NCBI GenBank assembly: GCA_963070105.1
Contig: OY718805.1
Location: forward strand, 4,894,001 to 4,958,000
From: Litomosoides sigmodontis
Taxonomy: Eukaryota > Nematoda > Chromadorea > Rhabditida > Onchocercidae
Reading direction: 5' to 3'
DNA: 64,000 nt
Positions 36,167 through 49,600 of the stretch are shown piece after piece. The position numbers and the translations under genes are program-made. The first letter of the stretch is position 1; each line of letters begins with the position of its first letter. The notes under the pieces were generated by a model that was not told where the DNA came from, made no database searches, and saw nothing but the letters and a program-made list of their open reading frames with translations.

Positions 36167-36756
36167 AAAAAAAAGTTATAAAACAATTCAAAGGTTACAC
36201 AGTCCTTTAGATTACACGTGAAACGTATACTTTTCCTTCCATAATTTAATATCAATTAGAGGAAATGAAATTCAGAAGATACTTATAGAGAGAAGCTTGA
36301 GGTGAATTATGGTAAGAGTTGAAAAACGAAGCGACCCGATTTTTGTGAGGTTTTTGTACTGCTGAAAAAATTACACAATTGATAGCGATCGGATAGTGCT
36401 TGATCGAGTGGAAGAAAAATATCAGCGATGAATATTTTCCTTCGCTTCCTCATGTAAAGCTCATTTTCATCACGAACACTTACAGAAACTAAAATCAAAA
36501 CTGTTGCAGCATTAATTTATAATATAATTTTCTTCCATTTTTACTCAAAAATGTGTTTTGCCGTAGAAGCTGAAATTTAAAGAGATGAAAAGAGGATGCG
36601 TGGTTCTTGCAAAATTTCATTCGAATTAATAATGGCACTCACTATTATCTTCCTTTCTGCCTCTTGCTTCCTTAATTCTCTCGGCATTTCAGACACAGGG
36701 ACAGAACGAGATGACCAGAATCTCTCATGATTATCATTCTAGAATTCGATCCATCG

Positions 36757-39700
36757 TCAACTGCTATGATTTGCGTTCAAAGCAGTCGGATCACTGGAGT
36801 ACATCAATTTAAGAAACGAATTATCTCGTGCTGCTGGATCACGCGAATCCACCTTCTGGTCGAAAACACGATAATCCGGATTGGTCATGTACCAGTGCAA
36901 CATCAAATCATACAAGTATTTATATTCATCCTGAATTACATCTATTAATATCTCATCAGAAATGCTTTTCAGCATTGAAACTTTTACTCCTAAATGACTT
37001 CTATACATTCAAAAATTGTTATTAAATTTCGTCGGGAAGTTGCTACAACACTTCTTCCCTTCTACAACTGTGATCGTAAAAGAATGTTGCGAAGGACATC
37101 TTTTCCGCTGATCTGTTCAATTCTTCTCTACGGTTTTCTTTATTAGAAATAAGCTCTAAGACACTGCTAATCCCAGTAAGTTTAGATTAGCGTAACTAAA
37201 AGGCTGTATAATACGAAGTTGTGAACGAACTCTGTCAACAAGTTGTGGCCTATTCATTCGAATTAATTTTACAGCATGAAAGACATCAACTTCATGATCC
37301 ATATCCATCTGATCGATGCATACATTAGCAGCTATATAAATGCCACATCGATTCACACCGTTACTAAAAAGGGAAAAAAAGTTGCTGAAAATTGATGCGC
37401 TCATTTCAGCTTGCTAAATGAGAATTATTAATCCTACTCGATGAATTTGAAATTTTTTCTAAAACTAAATCCGATCTGACGTTCCAGCAACAAACCGTTT
37501 AAGCAGAAAAGAGTGAGATTTATATTTGCAAATTACGGATTGGAGAAGAAAAAGATTTATTTACTTTCTGCATCAAAAGTTGCTTTCTTTCCAAAAATCG
37601 CGCTGCAGTGAAATTTAAAATTATTAAAAATGTAGGAAGAATGCATACTTACTGCGACATAACAATCGTGGGTTTTGTTTCGGGCCGTTCCGGAGCACGT
37701 TTTCTCCAGCCACGTGCCATTTTTATTATATCAATAAGACCAGCTGTTGATAGTGGCACTTTGTTTTCAATTGGCCACATTCGAATCTAAAGGTTTTCCA
37801 AGGTATCATCAAAAATTCGTTCAAAAATTTCAAATCAACTCAAACCTAAGGTGCACTTACGCCCACTTACTCATCACCGTTTCTTTTTTAAGTCAATGAT
37901 TTACACAGACGTACGTCACTGTTAATTTGACTAATTCTACTACGTACATGTACATTTCTTCTCAATGCTCAGGACCGGATTAATCGAACTTCAAAGAATG
38001 ATCCATCTTAACTTATTGATACCTGAATAACACAACATATCCTAACTTCCGCCTCCATCTGCTGCTGCTGCTGCGAATTGGTACCATTGGACATTATTTC
38101 TGAGATCATAAATAACTGCAAACACATAACAAATAAATATGATAAATTTCGAAAACTAAAAGACAACAAAGATTAACGGGGAAAGCTTAGTGCTCTAAGA
38201 AAAATAGTGATTACTTACATATGCTAATTACTCACAGATTAGCACAAACTGAATAAATTAGCAAAACTCCTTTTATCTAGCTGTTAATCACTAATTTGCC
38301 TGCTTTTCACTTTTCTCACATAACTGTCGGCGTTTATTCCTCGGAATAATTTATGTTTCAGTATTCTTTACAAATAGCCAAATGATGACGAAATTTTTAA
38401 GGGTTAATTTCATTCTCAATTGCATGGGAAAAGTCCATAACTTGAATTAGTGAAGCTTATCCTCAAACAAGAAAATGTAGCATGCAACGATTCCCACCAA
38501 AATTCTTCAACAGCTTCATTGTCAGCTCGATAAGATATATTATGATTTTCAAAACTGTTGAAAAGTACACTTTTCCATTATTTCTTTATCACTATATTAG
38601 GGTGATATTGTAGAGAAGAAGCAAGTTTTGGTTAAAAAATGAAAAATGCAGAAAGGCAAGTTAATGAAATGAGTATGAAAAAGCAAAAATCAGAGGCTTT
38701 CCGGGCTGATTTCTAATTTTAAAAGTAATTTACAAACATAATTTCCGCGATATCCCATCCTACTATAACTTAATGTAGCTAACAACTTACCTCACAACAA
38801 AACACATACCTTCTTCATAATCTTGACCATGTGCGAGGTCATCGACGGATACTGATGATGATTTAAAATTTCAACAACGAAAGGCCCGTACGTATGTCTT
38901 CCTCTGCTATGTAAGAATGTTGGATATGTCTGAAATAACAGAGTTGTAAAGTGAGATTTGGCGCAACTGCAGTGAGAGGTCTATTTTAGGAGAGAAGCGG
39001 GTATGGTTTCCAAAAACGTACACGTATCATGTCAATTAAGAAGTAATCGTAACTGAAAGTGAAATGAATCTGTTTCTCGATAATTTCAAATATTCGATTT
39101 AAATAGATTTTGCAAAGATAAACTTACTCGAGAAGATCCCTGATTACTCAAATTAATAATGGTATGGCAACTATGATCGAAAACCAACGTCCAAAAACTG
39201 TCCAATGTTGAGTTTTTTGGCCATTCTGTTATGATAAATTCATTTTTCCGTTTAAAACCATCTACTTCAACCGCATTGATGTAAGTGTAATCTTTGCTTT
39301 CGCCGTGCAACGTTTGCAAGTACGGTCGAGCGTGATCGGCTGTAATTCAGTTCGTATTGTAGGAACAAGTACTGCATGAGTGAGCACAACTGTAACTTCT
39401 AAATGTTCATATTAAAGGTGCTAATTAGAAAAAAGCATTAACTCATAAGTGAGAGAACCTACGTGGTACCACCATGACGTCTCTGTTTTTACCGCGATTC
39501 TCCAACCGATGACCACCAGCACAGTCGCCTATCCTCAGTGCAGGCGTTAGCATTACCAGTAACTGCAAAACAGTTGTGCTGCTGAAGAAAGTTAAAACTT
39601 TCGCAGTTCTTTAAATGTTTTCAGTTTTTCTTGAAATTTCATCAAGAATTACTCGAATAATTACTTCGCGCATATTTAAGAGGCTAAAACAAATTTTAAA

Positions 39701-42700
39701 AATCCCATTTACCTTTGCTTCATGCGCAACCTGTGCTTCCATCATCTGACGGTTCTTCTTGGCTTTGTACATGCTACTCCTCTTTTTCAACTGCCACATT
39801 TCGATCGGTTCAATGTTGCACAGCACTGCCTGAAGAATTTCATATATGATATGTGAGATTAGGCTAAAACAATAAAAGCTATGTTTGATATATCTAAATG
39901 TTAACCAATACAGGTCACTCTATTTGAGCCCAAATCCCTTAAAGGCAACTAGCAACTAACCGTAACCGATCGCTTAAAACGTAAATTCAATTTTGAATTC
40001 ACTTGAATTGTGACAAACCTCGGCGAGAGCATCATAAATGAATTGGTACTGATTTACGGAATCGATCAGGTGAGGTCTAGCATTGATCAATATTTTACCA
40101 TATGCAAATACATCAATTTGCCCCGTCCTCTTCAAAAGCTCTAAATTTGCGTCCAAAGCTAAAAATGCGCCACTTCGACCGCCACCGTTACTGCAAATAA
40201 AGAAATAGATAGATTGAAAATTCCCCGAACTTCACTCCCACTTAATTAATATTTATAATCGCCAATGATACAGCATCGAGTCTGAAACCTGCCAGAGTTA
40301 TCGAAAATATGTCCTGAAGGTCACAATTAGGAAAGCACCACGTTTCGTGTTTGCTTCTATGTGAGCGCAACATGGAATGGAAAAAGAAGCGGTTCTGGTT
40401 TTAACAAATTTAATGCTCAATCACTGCCGTCGTCACTTTCCGCTTTTCTTCCTCCCACTTTTTGTTAATTCAAAAAAAGTTATAAAGTATGAATTACAAA
40501 TGTCAGTTTCCTTCTGCTCCAGCAACGTTGGGATATTTCTGGACTCCTGTCTACTCGTCCCTCGATATGACAGTAAATCTTCAAGTTTAAACTAAAAATG
40601 AACAGGACAAAAGTGACTTCGTCAAAAGAGAACCTCTTTTGAGTTTATCAGTGCTTTCAAATGAATATCTATTCATTCTAAAATAGATTTTGACTGATTC
40701 TGCATGTAGCACGAGGGGTTATTAGACAGGTCTAAGAGAAAAGAATTGAAAATGCCTTTCTTGCTAAACAGAAATTAAACAGGATCGTCCAAAATGCCGC
40801 TTTGATGCTGTTAAAAGCTAACAACATAAGTTATATAGAAGTAGCACTTCAGAGAACAAAAAGTCATTTTCTCTTTTACTCTCTCTCTTGCCCTCTGTGG
40901 GTAATTTTGCTGTTAATAATTTCATTATCGCACTACAGTAATGGAATAGACGGTTAACTCTTTAAAGGTCGGTTTTTTAAAATTTTCACTGTCTTTCATC
41001 CATTCCTCTTCTCCTTCTTACTTTCGATAAAAAAACTTTTTGTCCATAACCGAAAAGAAATTGTAAAGAACGAAGACATGAAATTAGTCTTTCTTCATTT
41101 CACGAGTGTTAGAGATAATCAAATCATTCATTTCAAATTAGTTCATTTCCAATTGCCTCCTTAACACTCCTTTTTTTTTTAATTGACCTGAACGAAAAGC
41201 GCAAAAATCTCCTTAACATTCAATAAACACTCACTTCACTCACTCTCTCTCTCTCACACTCACTCTCTATTTCTAATTTCGGAAACTAGAAGCTTCCCTA
41301 ACGTAAATTTTAATGGCTAAGTACAAATACTAAATTACAACAGCGAGAGACTAGATTCATTGAAAAATGCTTCAATTTTCCAACAAAAATGTGGTATTTG
41401 CAATCATATTTCATTTTTTTCAAATTCCGATTTGGGTATTAATTACACTATTATTTATTTTTTACAAATGTTAACTTTTAATTTTATTTGAAATGAAATA
41501 ATAAAAGAGTGAATTGGATTCCATGAAACTAAGGCATTAGGAACATCTATCTCAATCGTTGCTATCGCAAAGCTTCCGATCCCTTGCACACGGGCATAAG
41601 GGAAACTTTAATTAAGTGTTAAAAAAGGCGTGTCCTGACATGTATGCACGTGGCACGATAAAATTAATAATTAGTGATATGAGGAATTAAATTAAAGTTT
41701 CATACAACGTAATTGGTAGTAATAAACTAATTTACAGGAAGGAATTGCTTGAATTACGGTTACTTGACCAGAACGCTAATTTTAATTCCTATCATGGAGA
41801 TCATCGAGCATAGATACCTTTTTCAGCTAAATTTCACCCCAACTCCTCTCGACAATTCTCTCTCAGACTCTCGGAAATATTTTCCATACTGTGTGATCAT
41901 TCGTACGTGTAAGCGTGCACTTGTAGAATTCAATTTATAATCTCCGAAAATGATATTTTTTAGCAGAAACAATTGCGATTGATTTGTCGCAATCGAAGTT
42001 GAGAGAAGAAAGAGCAAATGGTGCAGTCGCAAACTATCGGCAAACTCTGTGAAAACGATTTAATTAAAATTATTCGCTAAAATGAGTTCTCTACGCTGCG
42101 TCCCTCTCTGCGTGCAATATTTTCTTGCACTGCTCTTGTATTTCATTGCTGTCGAAGCGTACGCAAAAGGCAAGAATTATTATTATCCATCACTCTAATT
42201 AACTACTTCAATTTCAATTTAATTCAAAATGAAACGTAAAAATTGCAGCAAATGAGAGTAAAAAGTCAGTGCCATCCAAGAAGCAATCTACACTTCCACT
42301 GCGCTTTTCACCAATCTTAAAAATGTATCTCAGAAATGAAAATTCAATACTTAATATGCAATTATTTCCCGTCAGTGTTGAAGAGATTTTATATCTAACA
42401 GTGGTAGTAAAGTAATTTATTTATAGAGAGAAGGGAAAGGAGCCGAAAGAATGCTTAATCAATCCATTTTACACTTCGTAAAATCAATTAATTACACAAC
42501 GAATGAAAACCGCAAGGGAGAAATAATTTTTAAAATAGGATATATTAAATTATTTTATTTCTAACTGATTGTTGGCAAATTTAAAAATTTAATTTGAAAA
42601 CGTTAAAAACGACAGTGCTATTGTAATTTATAATGCATTTCTAAGTTTCTGAACAAGTCCCGGAACTAATGTATTTTTAGTACGAATTATTTTTTCAATG

Positions 42701-45700
42701 AAAAGGGATCGAAATAAATTTTAATACGTAAAAATAAATGCAACACATTTGTCACAGAAGTTAAACAATAATAATTTTAATAAAGTGGGAGAATTTCTAG
42801 AAATTATTGGAAGTAAGCAAGCATTTGGTTTGGCGCAAATTGAATCGAATTTAGCCAAAGAGGAAAAACAACGTGCTCAATGGGAACTACTGCAGACGGG
42901 AAATCCCGTGCAACTGAGAGATGGAATGTGTCAGAAGAAATGTGATGAAGATCTACAGCTCGGTCTTGACATGGTTAAGGTACTTTTATCCATAGCACAT
43001 CACCGCCTACCACATTGTTTTGAATTATTTTTGAATTTCTATCACGTAAAAGCGATACTGCTCCACAAAATGGAGATGAATAGGACGTGACGGAAGTATC
43101 CCTTTGATTCAATGCGCAGGTCTGCGAAGTGATCGACTATGAATTGAATAACACATTTCAAATCTTTTCACGATTAATAGGAAATATTCCAACCAATCTA
43201 GAATAGAGCAGACAGGTTTTACATGAATTTGCAGTCTCACATGGCATTTGGCAGTATCGAAATGCCCTCAGTAATTGATGAAAGCGATCACAAGCTGTTC
43301 TGTCGCTTGGATGATCAGCACAACTGGTGCTTACGTAACTGTGGTTTTACAGTACAGTTCAATCTGAACGATTTCATCTGCAAGGATCATTACCAACAGG
43401 TTCATCAGCTGTGCTTGCAATTCACAAAACTTCTAGCAGTGCTTCGAAATGAGAGAAACTATTGGCTGTAAGCATGAAAAAAGTGTGGTAGAGAAAGCGG
43501 ATTTCATTTGAATCCTTCCACTTACTAGGGCGGGGGATGAGAGGGAAGGGAATGAGGGAAGCGGAAACATCGTTAGCGCTAGCTCAGCTGATGCCCAGCT
43601 CATCTCGCAGCAACAAAATTGTTAAATTCAATTCCATAATCTCCGTTGACTGAGAGGTAGGCTGAAATGACTTTTATTTTGTGATTTTCAGATGACTTCT
43701 TTATTACCTTGCTACAGACGTCGTGTAATTCCAGTCCTAAAGCGCGAATGTGGCGCAAAAAGATGTGGTCCTTACATAAACATTGATGATACAGTTATAG
43801 GTGGGTTAACTGAAATTATTCCTCCACCAACGAAAAGTTATGAAAGTATTTCTTACGTGACATTTTTCAAGCTCATAAAGCTAAAAGAAAGTTTTATTTT
43901 CAGGTCACGCAAATCGATGTCGTTTGCTGATCTGCGACATTGAATGCACAACAAATGTACTCATTCGACACTGTGCCGATGACTATGGTCAACAAGCGGC
44001 TAATTTTATTACGAATTACACAAGCAAACAAGTAATTTTGAGTTTTCCAACTTTATGAAAGCACCAAAATGTCTCTAAATTTTAACTCTCTTCGACAAGC
44101 ATTTCCATTTTCTATGGGGCGAAAATTTTTCCCTATCTTTTCTCTTTCTCTCTCTCTCTCTCTCTCAATCTCGCTTTCCCTATCTTTATTTTCAGAGAGG
44201 AATTAAGGAGCATTTCGTAGTTAACTGTCTTCTTTTTTCTTTGATGTATTATTGAGAGCTGAACTAATTGACATAACACGGGGAAACGACAATTCGAAAT
44301 TTATTCTGTTTTTAGGTGTTATTTTGGATGAAAGATTTGATAAGAGAATTGGATCAAGCAAGAGCGACAATACCGCCTTCCTGCTCTAGACTTATTTGCC
44401 AAAAATCTCAATGCTTTTCGTAGCGAATATGCACACATTCATCTAATTGATCCATCACTTCTCCTAATTTACACATTCTTTTATAAAGTATTGTTTTCTA
44501 GGAGAGGCGCAGAAGAGATTTCCACTCTAACGCTCTTGCTAGCCACTTTTTTTAAGACTAAAATTCCAAATCAGTTGGTAGTTTGTGTCGAAGGTGTAAA
44601 TTAGCAAGCGACTTGGATGTTTTTTAATTAAAACTTATCAAACATATTAGGAATGAGCAAACCTGCAATGTACAACGATAGGTGCATCAACCCGAAATTT
44701 ATCAGTGTATTGGCGCACTCGTCGGCGTAATTCAATGAATGCGCTAATGTACGGCAAGCTGTCTAGTTCCCATTCAGTAAAGTGAAAATGTTTAATCACA
44801 CGGGTTTGCTGACCCACATCCGGATCCACCCTTGATAACCGTAATGTACGGATGATCTAGAAACCAGATTTTTTTTGACATTTCTTTTCCATTTGTAAAA
44901 GATGAAATAGGAGAAATGTTTCCAGAGCTTACTGACTCATACTAAGGCTTTCGATAAAGCAACTCTAAAAATAAGGCACTTAGACAAGATTCTTTCCAAC
45001 TTCTTATCAATTTGATATTAATTTTTTCGGAGAAAATTTCTTTTAAATTTGTTTGAAATAAATGAATGATTATCAAATGAATTTAAAACTGCAAAAATAA
45101 GGCAGCGTCATTCAATTCCAATCTTACAATCCCTACTCGTTATGTACTTTATTTATGCATTCTTGCAAATTTGAAACTTACAAAATGAGCGTAACTTTTG
45201 GTCTCCAACGTTTCCACTTCGATTTGGCCATATTCGCTTGAAGTAGCAGGCCAGTATTGAAGGCACATAACCTACAATTATCCTGCTTGCTTGGAAAGAA
45301 AGGTTAATGAAGTGCTAAACGTTTGCTGAACAGCTCAAGTAAGTTTAGTTATTGAAAAACAAATTATCATAATCGCTCGAAAACCTGGCAAACTGCTGAA
45401 TTAACGCAATTAATTTAGCTGAAAAATTGTCAAATGCAAGCTAACCCGCATGAAATCAAAGACTTTAGTTAACATTACGATGCAGTTTGACCCGAGCTCC
45501 CAAATCAATCTCCAAAATTCCGTTATTGCGGGCTTAGTCCTGACGGCTTGCGTCACCACGTACGCCTTCTCTCGCAACCAACTCTGCAACGAACGCAAGC
45601 AAAAATGATATCACTTACTTCGCAGTTTTTGACAGGAAGCTTTTGCTCTCTCTCTGTTTTATTTATTTATTTTCATTCCTTCCACACGTCTTACCTTTAT

Positions 45701-46657
45701 TTCGCTTATTTTTAGATTTAATTTTAGTGTGTATTTTTTGTAAAAATTTAGAAAGAAGGGGGTGCGAAGATTGCTGTGTCGAACGAAGTATTTCAGGCCT
45801 ACTTATCTGACTGATCAATGAGTGCTAGCAATTTGCTACATTCACCTCTTCTCCATCCTTCACAGTGGAACAATTTAAAAGAACAGTTTTGAAAAATCAT
45901 TGAAAAGCTTCATCGTAGGATTCATCTTTTGCTGTGCTAATAAATTTAAATTGAAGAAAACTTGGAGTAATACCGGAAAATTAAACTGAAAACACCTATA
46001 GAAGTTTTTGATAAGAGACATATTCTTCTACTGCTAAATTTTCACTTCAACGCAAATGTTTACATTTCAAATTTTTGCAATGCAAAATAATTGAAGCTTT
46101 AAAATTTTAAGGGAAAATGATAAAGAGCTGACGAAATGAAAAACTGACATTAACATAGCTAGCGTTAGCATAATGCGAATTTTTGTCATCAGGAAGGGTA
46201 CGTAATATGACACGATTGTAATCATACGGCAGCGTATCAGGAAATTGATTCCGACTCTCCATTGACAGACCAATATCACAGCGACATTTGGTCTGATCTA
46301 CCGAACGTAAGATCATCTGCAAATTTGCAACGTTTATTCCGCAGCCTACTCATCTACTAGAAAAGTCGAAGGACAGCAAGATGCAAAGTTTATACTACCT
46401 ATTTGGGAGGAGATAATAGAGATCAGGTTTTGTAAGACAGATGGATTTGCTGATCAACTTACAACTAATTTGCACATACATCAGCAACAGGATGACAAAT
46501 GCGCTTGCTGCTTGTGCAATATGTCCTTTCAAGAAACTCACAATAAATTCGCCTTTAAATAAAATCCTCTTTTTCCGTCGTTCGGTAACGTATGCAACAA
46601 ATTTGGATACATCAATGGGCGCTGATGGTGCTGCTTGCATTGCTTTTTCCTCTTGAA
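36757..46657 (-). CDS. Tandem-domain protein tyrosine phosphatase, PTPRG/PTPRZ (R5)-like, shared 14-exon part, 652 aa
   Basis: Exons: 46657-46542, 46316-46149, 45583-45446, 45271-45182, 44856-44663, 40190-40019, 39829-39713, 39562-39463, 39339-39128, 38929-38810, 38115-38023, 37786-37653, 37363-37231 and 36930-36757. All phases agree (2 nt + 653 codons). The first exon carries APIDVSKFVAYVTERR, matching the region that leads into D1 in R5 receptors. D1: RNQFPDTLPYDYNRV, REKAYVVTQAVRTKPAITEF and QYWPATSSEYGQIEV are present. The acid loop reads FHFTEWELDSLP instead of WPD, and the active-site loop is VVHCSNGGGRSG, with Cys and Arg kept. D2: NEFIITEWPKNSTLDSFW and FDHSCHTIINL follow the PTPRG D2 pattern. 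The acid loop is MWPIENKVP, and the active-site loop is IVMSHNGVNRCG, with the catalytic Cys position occupied by Ser. In R5 receptors D2 is normally inactive; here D1 is also altered. No TM segment or ectodomain was found. Confidence 0.9.
38023..38115 (-). other. Glutamine run encoded by CAG repeat inside D2
   Basis: Within the 93-base exon, five consecutive CAG codons (QQQQQ) follow SNGTNS, in a loop between strands of the inactive second phosphatase domain. Insertions are tolerated at such loops, and repeat length may vary between individuals. Confidence 0.7.
42082..44423 (+). CDS. Secreted cysteine-rich protein, CPG4-like, nested antisense in the phosphatase gene; 7 exons, 325 aa
   Basis: Exons: 42082-42169, 42249-42406, 42758-42979, 43235-43399, 43692-43800, 43904-44031 and 44316-44423 (978 nt, 326 codons), with every phase consistent. 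The signal peptide is LCVQYFLALLLYFIAVEAYA. After a hydrophilic N-terminal half with an Asn run (LNNNNFNK), the C-terminal half has 16 cysteines (aa 140, 144, 179, 188, 192, 205, 218, 231, 236, 253, 258, 262, 271, 313, 318, 323), an even number suited to eight disulfides. Segments such as CLRNCGFTVQFN, DFICKDHYQQ and PCYRRRVIP resemble the nematode chondroitin proteoglycan 4 (CPG4) domain. I recognise that pattern from memory and am moderately sure. The first intron uses a GC donor (AAAAG|GCAAGA). The whole gene lies within the 4.5-kb intron at 40191-44662 of the opposite-strand phosphatase. Exon 2's end was chosen by phase and a GTAAAG donor. Confidence 0.82.
44147..44166. repeat. (CT)n tract in the last intron of the CPG4-like gene
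   Basis: About 20 bases of CT/TC repeat. Confidence 0.85.
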
Positions 46658-49600
46658 CTGAAATTAATTAAATCCAATATTGATTCTTTTTCACATCAAA
46701 CAATTATTTTAAACTAAATTTTGGTTTTCCTACAAACATACTTTATGAAAGTAAAAACTTTAATTTTTTTTGTTTCAAAAAAACCTGAAGAGCAGTGATG
46801 GCTACTAAAACATCCAAACATGTCATTTACAGCAGTTGGAAAGAATAAATAACTGGTTTTTGATAATTAAATAAATAAAATTTTGTGGACAGAGCAATCA
46901 GATAGAATTTAAAAAACGAATAGCCTCGAAAGATTTCATTAAAATTTTTTATTTCATGTAGAAAGGCACATCTGCTGCTCTTTCAATATTACATAATGTG
47001 GGAAGGTGAAATGAAATTAGTCGGTTTGGTGTAAAATTTTAATAAAAGTTAGGAATGCAAATGAGTTGTTGAAAGTAAGAGGGAGTGTCTCGTGTTTCAA
47101 AAGAACACTATGAAGAAGAAGCATTGTTGCAAGCTATTACGCTTCTTAGTAGGACGCTCGGATATCAGCTTATTACCATTATGGTGAAAAACATCCTGTC
47201 TTTAACATTTCTTTCAAATGATAATTTATTTCATTCTTGATCGTTTAATATCTTTAACATCAATGATCGTTTAATAATAAGCTATACGGCTTCTTTGAGG
47301 TCTCTGACAAAGTCCCTTCGTTTCGGAATCCTATTCTTTCCATTGCGTGAAAGGATTTGTTAGCAAGGATGAACTTCTGTTTGTATGCTTTGTTGCTTGA
47401 GTTTAAATTTCGTAACATTTTAAGCATTGTGTTTCTTGGCTGATAACGGTGAACAATGGATGATGTGTGTGTGTGTGTCTGTCTGTCTGTGTGTGTGTGT
47501 GTGTGACGCAACAGTCGCCCTCATCTATTTTTCTCTTTGTTTGTAAACAATGGAGATATGCTGGAAAGTATTAACTCTGTGAATTCACAATGAGAGTTAA
47601 ATGGGCAAATATGGCAAGCATTGTAAGTTTGAGCCAAAAGTTGCTAAAAGAGCCTGGCAGATCACTGCAGTAGTCTGTCCGAGCAACATAAAGGAATATT
47701 AAATGATGTTTGAAATGGTCAAATCTATGATATGACATTTGAAAAGACTTTGTTTCATTAAGTCCACAACTCAAAGTAATATACCTTACTAACAAAATGT
47801 TCCTAGAATTGCACTTAAAATACTTTTAAGGTTAAAGCTACAGAAATGCTCGTTTCTCTTAACAAAGACGTGAAAGCGTTTTCATTTAAAACTTGTTTTG
47901 CGCTTAAAGTTCAATTAAACGCTGGAAATCATTTCAACTAAACAGATGTCCATGGTTGGTTTTGAGGATAAAAGTGATTAAATAAATATTCATTGACATT
48001 CCTAGCGAATTACTAATTAATATTTATTATTTGTTTTGCTTAAAATGAATGAGTTGTGAAATATTAAAAAAGGGAAAGAAATGTGCTCTTTGGTAATTAA
48101 GTGGCAGAATATATCTCTAAAACGGTGGATGCTTATTTGAGGTGAAATAATAGCATTTCAATTTCATAAAATATTTATCTCTGAGCAGCGCGTACTGATT
48201 TGCTCTTATTGCTAACACCTTTAAATAACCTGTGCTCGATGCTTACACAGAACTTTCCTAATTAGTCAGAGTTATTAAACTATTAATTAGCATTTTCACT
48301 GTTATGTATTCCATGCGATCGTTAACTGTATCGACTGGTTGAATTGATTGAATGATAAAAATCACTGAAATTTAACTACTGTAAGTCAACATCATCTAGC
48401 TGCTCCCATTTCGGTGATTATTAATTTTTGCTATAACAAAGATTGGAAGTTAATGAAAATGAAATGATTCCCACTCACGTGGCTCGAAACTAAGCATAAT
48501 AAGTGTGATCATTGGCTATATCGATTGATTTTTTTTTATTCGTTAAAGTTTTTATAAACAAAAACATTTTTTGAATTACTCAAGCCTCTCCATTTGTAGG
48601 CAGTTTGAATGCTTCTAATGCACCGAAACTTCTATTATTAGTGACTGCAACATTGGGGAGATATTGAGTTAGTGCGTATGTAAAAGACAATTAATGTATG
48701 CATAAAATTTAATTGCAAATTATTCAAATTACAATTGCTTAGCCATTTGTTCTAATTTACGGAAAAATTTACTTTCAACATGCAGGTTACACATCTATTA
48801 TAGCTATGCTATGCTATACGTAGGAGATATTTTAAGTGTTAACTCTTGTTTTACTTACCAAAAAGATTGAAATTAAGTTGAAAATTAAGTAATCAAATTA
48901 TGACTTTTTTGTTTTGTAAAAATAGGAAACGCTCATGTTCACTGCTACTTTGAATTGCTTCGAGAAAATCTCCCGAAATCAATTTTTTGATCAAGCGGAG
49001 TGATGAAAAGGAGGAATGTATAGTGAAAGAGCTCGAAGTCACAACACTCACTTTATTGGGCCTAAAATTAACTGATATTAATCGAGTGAACTAGACAAAT
49101 CTCTGGGTTTTACAGCACATAAGCAATAAATACCTGAAATGAAGTTGTAAAAGCGTGGTAAGCCTGAAAGCACCTACCGAATCAGTGAATAAAGTTGCAG
49201 CCTTTTTTATTCAGAAAATTAATAAAGTGACATTTTATAGAAAAGTCTCGCAGGAGTACTTAAACAAAGAGAGCTACTTTTTATTAAACTTCCTTCAGAT
49301 AAATGATAAATGGATTGATAAATAACCTGCTAAGAATTTATACCTGAAACAGCATATCATACCCAATTTTTACTCTTCCACAACAGCTACAGTATCTCTA
49401 TCTCTCGTCGGTCTCATCTTGTCCTCTGGACCAGTTCAAACTTTTTTCGTTTGGAGAAGTTAATGCAATGCACAATCGCTATAACTATAATCACATCATA
49501 ATCGCTCTAGCTATTATCAAATTCCATCTTTCAAGAAGGATGAAATATTCGTAAATATGTTGGTAACAGATAAACATAGAGTCCTAAATTCAATAAATTC

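Larger units (their letters stand above)
34952..36756. other. Convergent intergenic region rich in simple sequence
   Basis: It lies between the 3' ends of the channel gene (plus) and the phosphatase gene (minus). It includes an AT-rich AATAAT tract at 35680-35740, a GA repeat and a long C tract, annotated separately. No gene was supported. Confidence 0.6.
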
